From positions 1-58,495 of the forward strand of contig CALRDL010000004.1 in the NCBI GenBank assembly GCA_943354905.1: a stretch of DNA of 58,495 nucleotides. Reading direction: 5' to 3'. The position numbers and the translations under genes are program-made. The notes under the pieces were generated by a model. The model searched no databases. It worked only from the letters and a program-made list of their open reading frames with translations, and had not been told where the DNA came from. Below are positions 18,289 through 27,515 of the stretch, one piece after another. Numbering within the stretch: position 1 is the first letter of the stretch; each line of letters opens with the position of its first letter. Source of the stretch: Candidatus Nomurabacteria bacterium. Its GTDB lineage: Bacteria; Patescibacteriota; Minisyncoccia; Phycocordibacterales; UBA9973.

Positions 18289-19394
18289 GATTTTTTAACT
18301 TTACTGGTAAATTTTGAAACCTGAAGCACTATGCCTATCATAGTCAGATATATCATAAGCGAAGTCCCTCCATGACTCATAAAAGGAAGTGGCACACCAG
18401 TCAAAGGGAAAACTCCGATGATTGATGCTATGTGCATCAAAGACTGAAACGTAATCAGTATAACAATTCCCGAGACCAAAAGTCTACTGAAAAGATCTGG
18501 TGAATTATTAGCAATCCGAAATCCACGTAAAGCAAAAAGTAAATATAAAAATATCACCGAAGATGTTCCCACAAAACCGAGTTCTTCTCCTAAAACTGCA
18601 AATATTGAGTCCCCTTGCGGTTCTGGTAAATAGGTAAATTTTTGAATACTTTGGCCATATCCTCGCCCAAATATTCCTCCGGACCCGAAAGCAATTAGTG
18701 ATTGTTGGATTTGCCACGAAGAACCTTGTGGATCGTTAGCAGGATTAATAAAAGTTTTTACTCGAGCTTGAAGATATGGAGTAATGAAAACTAAACTCCC
18801 AAGTACAAATACACTCAGAGTTCCAATGCCTAAAATATACCTCATAGGTACTCCAGAAATAAAAAGCATAGATATTCCAGTCACAGTGATTAAGATAAAG
18901 CTCTTTATGTCTGGTTGCTTAAAAAGCACAAGAGCTATAATCGTCAGCATTATTCCAAGAGGCAAAATACCGAATTTAAAATCTTGCACTCGAGTTTTGG
19001 CCCAAGAAAGCCAAGCTGCAAAATAAATAATGAAACTAAATTTTAATATTTCTACTGGTTGAAAAGAAATCGGCCCGATCTTTAGCCATCTTGTAGCTCC
19101 GCCATGACTCCAACCAAAATATGGGATAAACACGCAAGCGGTCAATAATATAGATCCTAGAAAAAGGAGAAATGCATATTTGCGCCAAAATTTATAATCC
19201 ACTTTCAAACAAACATACATACCAAGGATACCCATCCCAAGACCGAGCACTAGCTGATTAAAAATCACGGAATAAAAAGTATTTTCATTCTTTACTAAGA
19301 CTCCCAAAGACGCCGAGATAAAAATAAATACTCCTATAGTTACAAGAAGTCCGAGAATTATTAGAAAAAATCTATCTACTTTTTTTTCTTTCAT
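18285..19394 (-). CDS. ftsW: FtsW/RodA-family lipid II polymerase
   Basis: The 369-aa SEDS protein has about ten TM segments. Family motifs include GGATRWLKIGPISFQPVEILKFSFIIY, LKQPDIKSFILI (FQPD-type motif), PYLQARVKTFINP, QSLIAFGSGGIFGRGYG and the C-terminal PLTGVPLPFMSHGGTSLM. SEDS proteins polymerise lipid II glycan strands with a class B PBP. Its place between mraY and murG favours FtsW (division) over RodA; PBP2 sits elsewhere in the window. Confidence 0.93.
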   Translation of the reverse strand: MKEKKVDRFFLIILGLLVTIGVFIFISASLGVLVKNENTFYSVIFNQLVLGLGMGILGMYVCLKVDYKFWRKYAFLLFLGSILLTACVFIPYFGWSHGGATRWLKIGPISFQPVEILKFSFIIYFAAWLSWAKTRVQDFKFGILPLGIMLTIIALVLFKQPDIKSFILITVTGISMLFISGVPMRYILGIGTLSVFVLGSLVFITPYLQARVKTFINPANDPQGSSWQIQQSLIAFGSGGIFGRGYGQSIQKFTYLPEPQGDSIFAVLGEELGFVGTSSVIFLYLLFALRGFRIANNSPDLFSRLLVSGIVILITFQSLMHIASIIGVFPLTGVPLPFMSHGGTSLMIYLTMIGIVLQVSKFTSKVKKS

Positions 19395-19398
19395 ACCG

Positions 19399-20430
19399 TT
19401 AACGACTAATAATCGCCAAAATTATTCCAATAATTGAAAATATTACTGAAAGGATCCAAAAACGCATAGTCACTTTATAAGCTGGCCAACCAATAGCTTC
19501 AAAATGATGATGAATCGGAGCTAATCTAAATATCCTCTTCCCTCCCCTAAATTTTTTAGAAATCGTTTGCAAAATAACTGAGCCTGATGTGATAACAAGT
19601 GGTATAGCAATGATAGGCAAAATAAGAACCGAATCAGTCAAAAAAGCTAAAGTCACTATGGTTATAGTCAAGCCCATTATCCCAGTCTCTCCCATATAAA
19701 ACCTTGCTGGAGGAACATTGAACCAAAGAAAGGCTAAAGTTGCTCCAGTCAAAACTCCCGAAAAAGCAGCTAGGTCAACTTGGTTATTAGCATAAGCTAT
19801 AGCTGAATATGCTCCGAAAATAGACGCGAGAACTCCACCCGAGAGTCCGTCTATACCGTCGATAACTCCTCCAGAAAAAGTTGCCAGAGCCACAATGATA
19901 AAAAATGGAATAATCAAAATTCCTAAAAATAATTCTCCACCGAAAGGAATATGGATACCTGTCATGCCGAGTTTAAAATAAAACCAGATACCGATTGAAA
20001 AAGAAAATATCATTATCAAGAAAATTTTCCACAAACGCCAAGACTTGTCATCCTGAGCTATCTTGCCTGTCCCATATATTTGCACCAGATCATCGAAAAG
20101 TCCAATAATAGAACCGACAATAAGAGTAAAAAGTGGGATGAGAGTCTGATTTCGACTCAAAAAGTTTAATTTCTCCATACCTATAGAAAAAATAAAAGTA
20201 GTAAGTAGAACAGAAATCCAAATCAATATCCCCCCAACACGAGGAGTTTTTAATTCTTCAGTTTCGTTGTGGATTTTAGAAAAATCAGTAGCTGTAACAT
20301 TTTCATTTCTGGAATACTTCTTCCACATTTTATATTTATAAAAAAAGTGAGTAGCAATCGGGGTCAAAAAAATACCCAAAAAAAAGGCCACAGCCGTCGG
20401 TAAAAATATTTTAACTAAATCCAAATACAT
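19399..20430 (-). CDS. mraY: Phospho-MurNAc-pentapeptide transferase MraY
   Basis: The 343-aa protein has about ten TM helices. It shows TPRVGGILIWISVLL, LIVGSIIGLFDDL, GVIDGIDGLSGG, NVPPARFYMGETGIMGL and the C-terminal RLAPIHHHFEAIGWPAYKVTMRFWI, all diagnostic of MraY. It makes lipid I from UDP-MurNAc-pentapeptide and undecaprenyl phosphate. TATAAT at 20437-20442 (minus, within TGCTATAAT, an extended -10) is 6 nt from the ATG, so the operon mRNA is probably leaderless. Confidence 0.95.
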   Translation of the reverse strand: MYLDLVKIFLPTAVAFFLGIFLTPIATHFFYKYKMWKKYSRNENVTATDFSKIHNETEELKTPRVGGILIWISVLLTTFIFSIGMEKLNFLSRNQTLIPLFTLIVGSIIGLFDDLVQIYGTGKIAQDDKSWRLWKIFLIMIFSFSIGIWFYFKLGMTGIHIPFGGELFLGILIIPFFIIVALATFSGGVIDGIDGLSGGVLASIFGAYSAIAYANNQVDLAAFSGVLTGATLAFLWFNVPPARFYMGETGIMGLTITIVTLAFLTDSVLILPIIAIPLVITSGSVILQTISKKFRGGKRIFRLAPIHHHFEAIGWPAYKVTMRFWILSVIFSIIGIILAIISR

Positions 20431-20461
20431 GTTTGGATTATAGCATAAAAAATCAGAAGTT

Positions 20462-20737
20462 TTAATTTTTGTACTCTGCCGTCATAATTTCAATAGAAGT
20501 TGCCATTTTATCAACAGACACGATAAGACTCTGTAATAATTCCTTAGAATCAGCGATGTCGCTTTTTAGCTCTTGGACATCTTTCTTGGTAGCAAAAATT
20601 TTCAGGCTATTATCGGCCATCTCCTCTAAGTCTTTTTTTGTGGCAAAGATTTTTAGGTTATTTTCTGCCATCTCCTCCAAATCTTTCTTGGTGGACAAAA
20701 CAGCTATTAATTTGTCTATATCTTTATCTTCTAACAT
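20462..20737 (-). CDS. Small coiled-coil repeat protein
   Basis: The 91-aa protein is wholly helical and charged, with internal repeats of the unit TKKDLEEMAxNxLKIFA starting near residues 16 and 33, and a third TKKD unit near 50. No TM segment is evident. Such short heptad-repeat proteins are frequent in CPR genomes and have no known function. TATAAT at 20744-20749 (minus) is 6 nt before the ATG, so this is an independent, leaderless gene. Confidence 0.65.
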   Translation of the reverse strand: MLEDKDIDKLIAVLSTKKDLEEMAENNLKIFATKKDLEEMADNSLKIFATKKDVQELKSDIADSKELLQSLIVSVDKMATSIEIMTAEYKN

Positions 20738-20791
20738 AGTTTCATTATATATCAGTAGCTATAAATAAATCAAGTTGTTTATAGACGTCCA

Positions 20792-20804
20792 ACGTCTACA
20801 GTTA
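20792..20804 (+). repeat. 13-bp direct repeat, left of zinc-ribbon gene
   Basis: ACGTCTACAGTTA; the same 13 bases occur at 22661-22673, bracketing the zinc-ribbon gene and ~100 bp of flank. The left copy also sits in a small AGACGT/ACGTCT hairpin. Confidence 0.55.
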
Positions 20805-20805
20805 A

Positions 20806-22557
20806 TTAGTACACCTCCTGTTGATAACACTTCTCACAATACACGATCTCTGGTCTTTCGGGAGCGTAGCTGGTCTCGAATTCTACTTTACACTCCGCTT
20901 GCCCATGGAAATGATTTTGTTTGTCGCACGGACAAATTCGATTGTATAAATTAGGTAAGTTTCTAAGAGTCAGCCTTTCGTAATGTCGGCAATTTGGACA
21001 TAAACGTGGAAGCGGAATACCCATTCTTTGTAAAAATTCTAATTCTGTTTTAATAATACGAAATGCACCAGTGCATTCTTGCTCGCAGGATCCAAAGTGC
21101 GCACACTCAATAACTTCATTTAAAATATTTTTATCTATGTCTTTTATATCATCCGCTATATTTTTATTGTGCAAACTAATTTTATAACCTTGCTTTGCTG
21201 TCTCATACCAAAGAAAGCCTCTTTCTTTTGCTTCTTTTTCTTTAAGAGGGAAAAATTCTTGAGCTTGGGTTATCTGATAAGGAAAATGCGAGAGAGAAGC
21301 TGGAAAGTATTCGCCATATTTATACACAATTCCATTTTCAATGTACGGCATATCGCTCATGTGCTTTATTATTTTTGGTAGAAGTTCTTCGTACTGTTCT
21401 TTAGTGTATTGTTTATTGAATATACAATACTTCTTTTTGCGAAGAGAAACGCAACCAAACAAATCCGAAGAATTATGGCAAAAAACAGAGTAAGTTATAT
21501 TTTTAACATCATTAAATACCTGAGCAGAAAATTTTACATTTGAAACTCCGACCCCGACGACCATGCATTCATATACAAGCTCTGCATTGTCTCCCCAGTT
21601 TGTATAATCATAGCAATCTTTGACTGGACCGCTCAAAATATTTTGCACAAACTTGCTATCTTCAGTATTTCTGACTCGGTAACAATTTTTAGCATTCTTG
21701 GATTCATAGATGTAATCTCCAGAAACTTCTACATTCTGCCTGCTCCGCATAAACTTTTGTGGATATTTCAACCAATGTTCATATGCTTCTTTTTTTAAGT
21801 TTTCAAAATTCTTAAAAGAACTAAGATTTAATTCAGATAATTTTTTCTGATAGTCCTCTTTACTATACTCGACGTTAAAAATACAATATGATTTATTTCG
21901 AAGCCCCGACGAAGCAATGCAATCATTGCAACCAACGCAATCTCTGCACAGAATCATCTCATGACAGCTGTCGCAATCCACAGAGAAAAATGTTCTGTAA
22001 CAATTTATAGTATTTACATTTCCATATGAAAGCTCGCAAGTATTTGTCATGTGGCTATCCAGACAATTTCGAGATGCTTGATCCCAAATAATGTAAGCGG
22101 AGTCTTCGGTATAGGCTACACCTCTCGAAAAATAACAATTTTTGATATTATTTGCATTGGTGCAATATTTACAATTCACTACAAAATTCATAGACGTAGC
22201 TGGTATTGGAACTTCATTTAAGAACTCTTTATACTGCTCAAAAAATGGCCGAGAAAAATCATAGTCTTTGCCGTAAGCTGTAGAATCCCACTCATCACTC
22301 CACCAATAATCCCGATCATAAATTTTCACAGGACTTTCTTCTGGAAATAAAGAGAATATCATCTCGCCTGTTAAAGCATCTTTCTTTTTAAACATATGCC
22401 AATCATTCCGCCAAGCTGTCCTTCTCTGAAGCCGACATTCAGGACAAAAAGTCGGTGGAGGAACTTTTATTTTCTCATAAAACCCAAAATCGTCAGGGGT
22501 TATATTGAATAAAACTTTACAATTCTGGCAAATTTTGTTTTGAATTTTATGTTCCAT
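20806..22557 (-). CDS. Zinc-ribbon multidomain protein (YCEKCYQQEVY family), copy A
   Basis: The 583-aa protein has an N-terminal zinc ribbon (ICQNCKVLFNIT...FYEKIKVPPPTFCPECR), a conserved WxxDWHMF/DYDFSRPFFEQ region and a Cys-rich centre with pairs such as CKYCTNANNIKNC and CHEMILCRDCVGC. Two YCIFNxxYxKExYE units follow, then a second ribbon (IPLPRLCPNCRHYERL) and the terminal YCEKCYQQEVY. It shares this architecture with the three tandem genes at 51580-56826. No catalytic motif is recognised; a structural or nucleic-acid-binding role is only a guess. The gene stands alone between 13-bp direct repeats. Confidence 0.8.
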   Translation of the reverse strand: MEHKIQNKICQNCKVLFNITPDDFGFYEKIKVPPPTFCPECRLQRRTAWRNDWHMFKKKDALTGEMIFSLFPEESPVKIYDRDYWWSDEWDSTAYGKDYDFSRPFFEQYKEFLNEVPIPATSMNFVVNCKYCTNANNIKNCYFSRGVAYTEDSAYIIWDQASRNCLDSHMTNTCELSYGNVNTINCYRTFFSVDCDSCHEMILCRDCVGCNDCIASSGLRNKSYCIFNVEYSKEDYQKKLSELNLSSFKNFENLKKEAYEHWLKYPQKFMRSRQNVEVSGDYIYESKNAKNCYRVRNTEDSKFVQNILSGPVKDCYDYTNWGDNAELVYECMVVGVGVSNVKFSAQVFNDVKNITYSVFCHNSSDLFGCVSLRKKKYCIFNKQYTKEQYEELLPKIIKHMSDMPYIENGIVYKYGEYFPASLSHFPYQITQAQEFFPLKEKEAKERGFLWYETAKQGYKISLHNKNIADDIKDIDKNILNEVIECAHFGSCEQECTGAFRIIKTELEFLQRMGIPLPRLCPNCRHYERLTLRNLPNLYNRICPCDKQNHFHGQAECKVEFETSYAPERPEIVYCEKCYQQEVY

Positions 22558-22660
22558 AAGTTAATAATCATATGCATTCTCCTTTCTTTCTTTACACCTC
22601 ACACAAACTTTTTTCAGACTTTTTACAACCTCATTTTCTTTTCTATTTATATAAATATCG

Positions 22661-22673
22661 ACGTCTACAGTTA
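22661..22673 (+). repeat. 13-bp direct repeat, right of zinc-ribbon gene
   Basis: ACGTCTACAGTTA, identical to 20792-20804. It lies in the otherwise featureless gap 22558-22681 between the zinc-ribbon gene and the carboxypeptidase gene. Confidence 0.55.
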
Positions 22674-22681
22674 CCTTTTAC

Positions 22682-23581
22682 CTACACATCATACAACACA
22701 TTCACAATCTTTTCCATATCTTGAAATCGTCCTTCGAAAGTAGAGCCGAGTAATGTTACAGCTATTTCTTCTCCTCTTTCATTCTTGAAAATAATCACCA
22801 GATTGCCTCCCGCGATTTCTGTGTACCCTGTTTTAGAAAATAAAAGATTTGGAATCTTGCCGATTAAAATATTTGTATTTTCAAAATTATGTTCGAATCC
22901 AGAAACGGAAGTTAGATTTATTTCTGGTAACGTCGTCACGCTAAATACTTCCGGACGAGCTTTCAGTGCATACATAGCCATAATATTTATGTCGAATGCT
23001 GTGCCAAAAGCACCTGCCTGCGCAGGCAGGCCTGCTTCTTCAAGACTTAGATCTAATCCAGTCGAATTTATGAATAAAGTATTCTCTGCACCGATCTTTT
23101 TTGCTTTCATATTTAATTTATTTACAAAATCTTCATCACCTTCCGCCAAAGCATATGCTCCATCATTTGCCGAAGCGATCAGTGTAAACCGCGCTATATC
23201 GTCTATGTTCCATTTTTCGTTTGCAAAAATTCCAAAATCCCCAGCTTGATCGATAGCTTCTGGTGACACAGAGATAATCTCGTCAACCTTATGTGTATTC
23301 AAACTTTGAGTGACAGTCAAAATCTTGGCCAGAGAGGCTATGGGAAATATCATCTCATCATTTTTCCCATATATTTTTTTATACTTATTTATATTGTAGA
23401 CAGAAACTGCCTTAGCTAAAATTGGTAAATTTTCAAGGGAAATTTTTATACTTTCTTCTCGTTCTTTTTCTAACCTAGAATATTCATTCAGTTTCATATT
23501 ACCAACAAAAAATAACCCCGCAGAAATGGCGATGATAAATAAAATAAAGAATAATAAATTATTGTACGTTCGTGTTTTCAT
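22682..23581 (-). CDS. D-alanyl-D-alanine carboxypeptidase (PBP5-like)
   Basis: The 299-aa S11-type enzyme has an N-terminal TM/signal segment (residues ~9-27) and the three active-site motifs S83-L-A-K86 in PIASLAKILTV, S137-A-N139, and KTG in FSKTGYTEIAGG. It trims the terminal D-Ala of stem peptides outside the membrane. The usual C-terminal beta domain and amphipathic anchor of DacA are absent, so the N-terminal helix is the anchor. Residues 185-190 are LPAQAG from an inserted palindromic element in a surface loop. It overlaps scpB by 23 bp. Confidence 0.9.
   Translation of the reverse strand: MKTRTYNNLLFFILFIIAISAGLFFVGNMKLNEYSRLEKEREESIKISLENLPILAKAVSVYNINKYKKIYGKNDEMIFPIASLAKILTVTQSLNTHKVDEIISVSPEAIDQAGDFGIFANEKWNIDDIARFTLIASANDGAYALAEGDEDFVNKLNMKAKKIGAENTLFINSTGLDLSLEEAGLPAQAGAFGTAFDINIMAMYALKARPEVFSVTTLPEINLTSVSGFEHNFENTNILIGKIPNLLFSKTGYTEIAGGNLVIIFKNERGEEIAVTLLGSTFEGRFQDMEKIVNVLYDV
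23013..23030. repeat. LPAQAG palindromic element, copy 2 (in carboxypeptidase)
   Basis: Perfect 18-bp palindrome CCTGCCTGCGCAGGCAGG, read on the minus strand as LPAQAG at residues 185-190 of the D,D-carboxypeptidase. Confidence 0.85.
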
Positions 23582-24125
23582 CGGCCATTTCGCTCGTCAT
23601 TTCTTTTGCTCCGACTTCCACCATTTTTTTTACTTCTTCATAATCTATTAATTCCTCTATACTCTTCACCCCCATAAAAGACAATAGTTCTAAAGTTGGT
23701 TTATAGATATATTTTCTACTATCTTTTGGATCGCTAGTTTTTTCCACTAACCCTCGGACCGAAAGCGCGCGTAAAGTAAAACTAGAATTTACTCCACGAA
23801 TATAATCTATCTCAGCCCGACTCACTCCAGACTTATATAAAACAATAGATAAAGTCTCCAAACTCGCTTTGGATAAATCTTTATTCAATTCTTCTTTTTG
23901 TAAATTTTCTATCAAAATCGAAAATTCTGGTGCTGTACCCATAGAAATTTGATCTTCTTTCTGTATCAAGACAACTCCTCGGCCAGATAAATTATTTTTT
24001 AAATTAGAAACAGCCTCAGTAATTTCTTCTTTTGAAACTTTCAAGATTTCTTCCAACTTTTTTAGAGTTACTGGTTCACCCTTAAAGAAAAGTATTACTT
24101 CGATTTTATTTTCTAAATTGTTCAT
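23559..24125 (-). CDS. scpB: Segregation and condensation protein B
   Basis: The 188-aa protein fits ScpB: IEVILFFKGEPVTLKKLEEILKVS, then ASLETLSIVLYKSGVSRAEIDYIRGVNSSFTLRALSVRGLVEK, the two winged-helix domains of the family. It pairs with ScpA and an SMC protein in chromosome condensation. The scpA stop overlaps its start by 4 bp (ATGA). The C-terminal tail is acidic and runs into the carboxypeptidase start. Confidence 0.92.
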   Translation of the reverse strand: MNNLENKIEVILFFKGEPVTLKKLEEILKVSKEEITEAVSNLKNNLSGRGVVLIQKEDQISMGTAPEFSILIENLQKEELNKDLSKASLETLSIVLYKSGVSRAEIDYIRGVNSSFTLRALSVRGLVEKTSDPKDSRKYIYKPTLELLSFMGVKSIEELIDYEEVKKMVEVGAKEMTSEMADENTNVQ

Positions 24126-24895
24126 AAATTATTTTCCAAAGTTTTTTCTTCCTCTGTTTTGTGTAAAATTATATCGTCGGTACTTACCTCTTGCACCGCA
24201 TGAATTATTCCCTGCCTGACAAGCTCTAGCATAGCAAGAAATCCAACAATGACAAGTACTTTTTCGGCGCGGGTTGAGACCTTACCATGAAGATCTTTGA
24301 AGTTCATTGACATAGCGTTCCTAACTCGCTCAGTCAGTTTATCGATCATTTCTTCAATACTGATAACTTTTCTTACTTCTACTTCCGGCATGATAACTTT
24401 TTTTGGCATAGCTCCGAACACGTCTCGAGCAAAAGTCATCATTGAATCTTTGGTTATTCGATCGTCGGGTAAGAAAACCAACACATCACTTTTTCGTTCA
24501 AGAGGAGCAAATATTATATTTTTACCAAAATTATTTTTTACATTTATTCCAAGTTTTGCATATATGTCATATAGACGCAATCGGTCTTCTAGATTCTTTA
24601 TATCTCCTTCTTCTTCGAGGGTCATATCGAGATTTGGTAAAAGGGATTTAGATTTAATTAAAATCAAAGTCGAAGCTACGTATATAAAACTAGAAATCTC
24701 ACTTGGGTGTAAATTCCCTGCCTGCGCAGGCAAGCCTGCCTGATTTATATAATTCAAATAGTCTTCAGTAACTTCAGCCAAAGATACGTCATTGATAAAG
24801 AGTTTCCTTTTTTCAATGAGATCGAGTAGTAAACCGAAAGGCCCCTCAAAAGAAGCGGTTCTTATATTAAAAGCCTGATTATTTTGGGTTTCCAC
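24122..24895 (-). CDS. scpA: Segregation and condensation protein A
   Basis: The 257-aa kleisin begins F.GPFGLLLDLIEKRKLFINDVSLAEVTEDYLNYI, the canonical ScpA opening. The middle carries SSFIYVASTLILIKSKSLLPN, and the C-terminus is a winged helix (VIVGFLAMLELVRQGIIHAVQ). Residues 55-60 are LPAQAG, encoded by a palindromic insertion between the first helices. The start codon is GTG, with TAGCAT as -10 6 nt upstream, so leaderless initiation from GTG is implied. It bridges SMC heads with ScpB. Confidence 0.92.
   Translation of the reverse strand: METQNNQAFNIRTASFEGPFGLLLDLIEKRKLFINDVSLAEVTEDYLNYINQAGLPAQAGNLHPSEISSFIYVASTLILIKSKSLLPNLDMTLEEEGDIKNLEDRLRLYDIYAKLGINVKNNFGKNIIFAPLERKSDVLVFLPDDRITKDSMMTFARDVFGAMPKKVIMPEVEVRKVISIEEMIDKLTERVRNAMSMNFKDLHGKVSTRAEKVLVIVGFLAMLELVRQGIIHAVQEVSTDDIILHKTEEEKTLENNL
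24717..24734. repeat. LPAQAG palindromic element, copy 3 (in scpA)
   Basis: CCTGCCTGCGCAGGCAAG, 17 of 18 positions of the consensus. It is read on the minus strand as LPAQAG at ScpA residues 55-60. An extra partial unit GCCTGCCTG follows immediately. Confidence 0.8.
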
Positions 24896-25110
24896 TATTC
24901 TATGCTAACATTTCTACATGAAAAGTAAAAATTCTAAAAATCAGAAGGGTGTACGTCTCTCAAATAATATTATTCCAGAAAAATACGATATCGAACTAAA
25001 ACCGGATCTAAAGAATTTTACTTTTTCTGGCATTGAGACCATAACTCTCTCGATCAAAAAATCCACCAAAGTTTTGACTCTGCACTCCAAAGAAATACAG
25101 ATCGACACCG

Positions 25111-25146
25111 TCTAGGCAATACCTAGTATACTAGGTCTTGCCTCGA
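25111..25146. repeat. 36-bp palindrome carrying the aminopeptidase amber codon
   Basis: Arms TCTAGGCAATACCTAGTA and TACTAGGTCTTGCCTCGA are reverse complements except at two positions. The third base of the left arm is T where symmetry predicts G. That change turns GAG into TAG in the reading frame. Confidence 0.75.
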
Positions 25147-26708
25147 CGCAATTTGCAAAAATTTCTTACGACGAAAAATCTGAGACAGCTACTTTTACTT
25201 TTCCTAAAAATATTCCTGCAACAAAACCAAAAGAAAAAATAAAACTAACTCTTGCTTTCAAGGGAATTTTGAACGACAAAATGCGAGGATTTTATAAAAG
25301 TTCATATCAAATAGATGGCAAAGAACATCATATGGCTACAACTCAATTCGAAGCCACCGACGCTCGTCGAGCTTTTCCATGTTTTGACGAACCCGCCCAT
25401 AAGGCCGTCTTCTACGTCTCGCTTATAGTTCCAAAAGGTAAAACAGCGATTTCAAATACTTTGCCAGTTTCTGTCGCTGAACACGAGAGTGGTTTTGAAA
25501 TAATTAAATTCGCCCCGACACCGAAAATGTCGACTTATCTCCTCGCCTTCATTGTCGGAGATTTTGAATATTTAGAAAAAAAATCAAGTCGTGGTGTACT
25601 AGTACGAGTCTACACAACTCCCGGCAAAAAACATCAAGCCAAATTTGCTCTCGATGTCACGGTAAAAGTTTTAGAATTTTATGAAAAATATTTTGACATC
25701 CCCTATCCTCTCGACACTCTCGACATGATAGCAATACCTGACTTCTCTTCTCTAGCTATGGAAAATTGGGGAGCTATTACTTTTCGAGAAGTAGGATTAT
25801 TAGTAGATGAAAAAAATACTTCACTTAGTTCTAAAGAACTAATCGTAGAAGTCATAGCTCATGAACTCGCCCACCAATGGTTTGGAAACCTGGTCACTAT
25901 GGAATGGTGGACACACCTCTGGCTCAATGAGGGCTTCGCTTCTTATATTCCATATTTAGTTGTAGAAAAATTATTTCCAAAATGGAATATATGGGAAAGG
26001 TTTACTACAGACACCCTTGGTGTCGCTCTCCAGCTCGATTCTCTAAAAAATACTCATCCCATAGAAGTCGAAGTCCATCACCCAGATGAAATCGGAGAAA
26101 TTTTTGATGCAGTTTCATATTCCAAAGGTGCTTCCATCATACGAATGCTCGCAGAATATTTAGGAGAAAAAGATTTCCGCGATGGGTTGCGTTATTATCT
26201 GAAAAAACATAGTTATAAAAATACTAGCACTATTCACCTCTGGGAAGCTTTTGAAAAAATATCAAAAAAGAAAGTGTCGAAAATGATGCACAATTGGACG
26301 AGTAAGCCAGGATACCCTGTCGTGCACGCAGAAATGATAAATGGGGAAATAAATTTCTCTCAAAGTAGATTTTTCGTCAGCCCCATCTCAGCTCAAAAAT
26401 CTAAAGACAATACCAAATGGGAAATTCCGATAATTTATAAAAACAACAAAGTAAATTTTGGTGAGACGGGATTCTATAGGACAGCCTATTCAAAAGAGTT
26501 ACTAGAAAAACTTCGTGAGCCTATACAAAAAAAAGAATTGGGTGCGAGTGATAGACTCGGAGTAATTCGCGATCTCTTTGCTCTATCAGAATCTGGGATA
26601 ATACCGACAACGGACTCATTAGAATTTCTTTCAAACTATAAAAAAGAAGATAATTACACTGTTTGGGTAGAGATAATAAATGGACTTTCACATTTAGACC
26701 AGCTCCTC

Positions 26709-26733
26709 TACCCCGAAGACTTTCTTCGGGGTA
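26709..26733. repeat. Hairpin element CCCCGAAGAC/TTCTTCGGGG in aminopeptidase
   Basis: TACCCCGAAGA, 3-nt loop CTT, TCTTCGGGGTA: a perfect 11-bp stem inside the coding region (residues ...YPEDFLRG...). A near-copy lies in recR at 42948-42971. Confidence 0.6.
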
Positions 26734-27477
26734 ATTTAGATAAATTAGTTATTGATTTATTCTCTCCTACTTTCCACAGATTAGGTTGGAATAACATTAA
26801 AAATGAAAATCATACCGATGCACTGCTCCGCTCTCTCGTTATAAAAATGCTCGGAAAATCTGGTCATAAAGAAATGATACTAGAAGCAAAAAAACAATTT
26901 CAAAAAATGAATACAGGAACGCATATTGATCCAGATATTCGTGGAGCTATGTATTCTATCATCACTACTCATGGCGGAATGAAAGATTATAAAATTTTAA
27001 TTAAAAAATATATTGAGGAACATTTACATGAAGAAAAAAATCGGATTGGAAATTCTCTCGGAAATTTCCAAAATCCACAAATTCTAAAACTTGTTTGCGA
27101 ATTCGCTATGTCTAAAAATGTCCGAGCCCAAGATGCAGTCGGAATTCTCTCCTCTGTCGGAGCCAATCCTCTCGGCCGAGATATCTGGTGGAGTTTCATC
27201 ACCCAAAATTGGAAGACTCTCGTCTCGCGTTACGGCGAAGGCGGACTGACCTTAAGCAGGGTCGTGAAAGCCATATCTGGTAGCGCCGAAGAACACCACT
27301 TCAAAGAATTCAAGAAGTTCTTCTCTACCCACAAAGCTCCAGGTGCCAAACGCGCCATAGACCAAGTCTTGGAACGTCTCGAAGGCAACAATGCTTGGAG
27401 GAAAAGAGACCATAGAAATATAGCTAATTTCCTCAAAAACCTCGAAAAGTAATCTACTTATCCAGACCCCTTTTGTT

Positions 27478-27494
27478 TACTTTACTTGACTAAA
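27478..27494 (+). repeat. 17-bp direct repeat / ACTTTA palindrome site B
   Basis: TACTTTACTTGACTAAA, identical to 29052-29068. It contains ACTTTA-CTTGAC-TAAAAT (27479-27496), a one-mismatch version of the palindrome upstream of the TrpR-like gene. It lies between two convergent gene ends. Confidence 0.6.
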
Positions 27495-27515
27495 ATATAT
27501 TTTACATTAAATATT

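Larger units (their letters stand above)
24918..27452 (+). pseudogene. M1-family aminopeptidase with in-frame amber stop
   Basis: The two open frames at 24918-25115 and 25269-27452 are in the same frame. They are separated only by TAG at 25113-25115, after which translation continues into KLTLAFKG.LNDKMRGFYKSSY, typical of PepN-like enzymes. The catalytic part is intact: LAMENWGAITFRE (GAMEN), HELAHQWFGNLVT with zinc ligands at about residue 315, and NEGFASY. The C-terminal HEAT-like domain is complete. The TAG lies in the left arm of a 36-bp palindrome. Either the gene is recently broken, or the TAG is read through, or a start near 25269 (TTG) makes an N-truncated protein. A second palindromic insertion lies at 26709-26733. 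Confidence 0.8.

Noticed and set aside
25596-25605. GTACTAGTAC, the core of the TrpR-like palindrome, inside the aminopeptidase
   Set aside because: It encodes ordinary residues (VLVR) in the conserved reading frame, lacks the flanking TTATCAT and ACAT context, and is far from any promoter; a chance match.
27478-27496. Promoter reading rightward from TTGACT at site B
   Set aside because: No gene starts downstream on the plus strand and no -10 at 17 bp leads to a start codon; more likely a duplicated operator.
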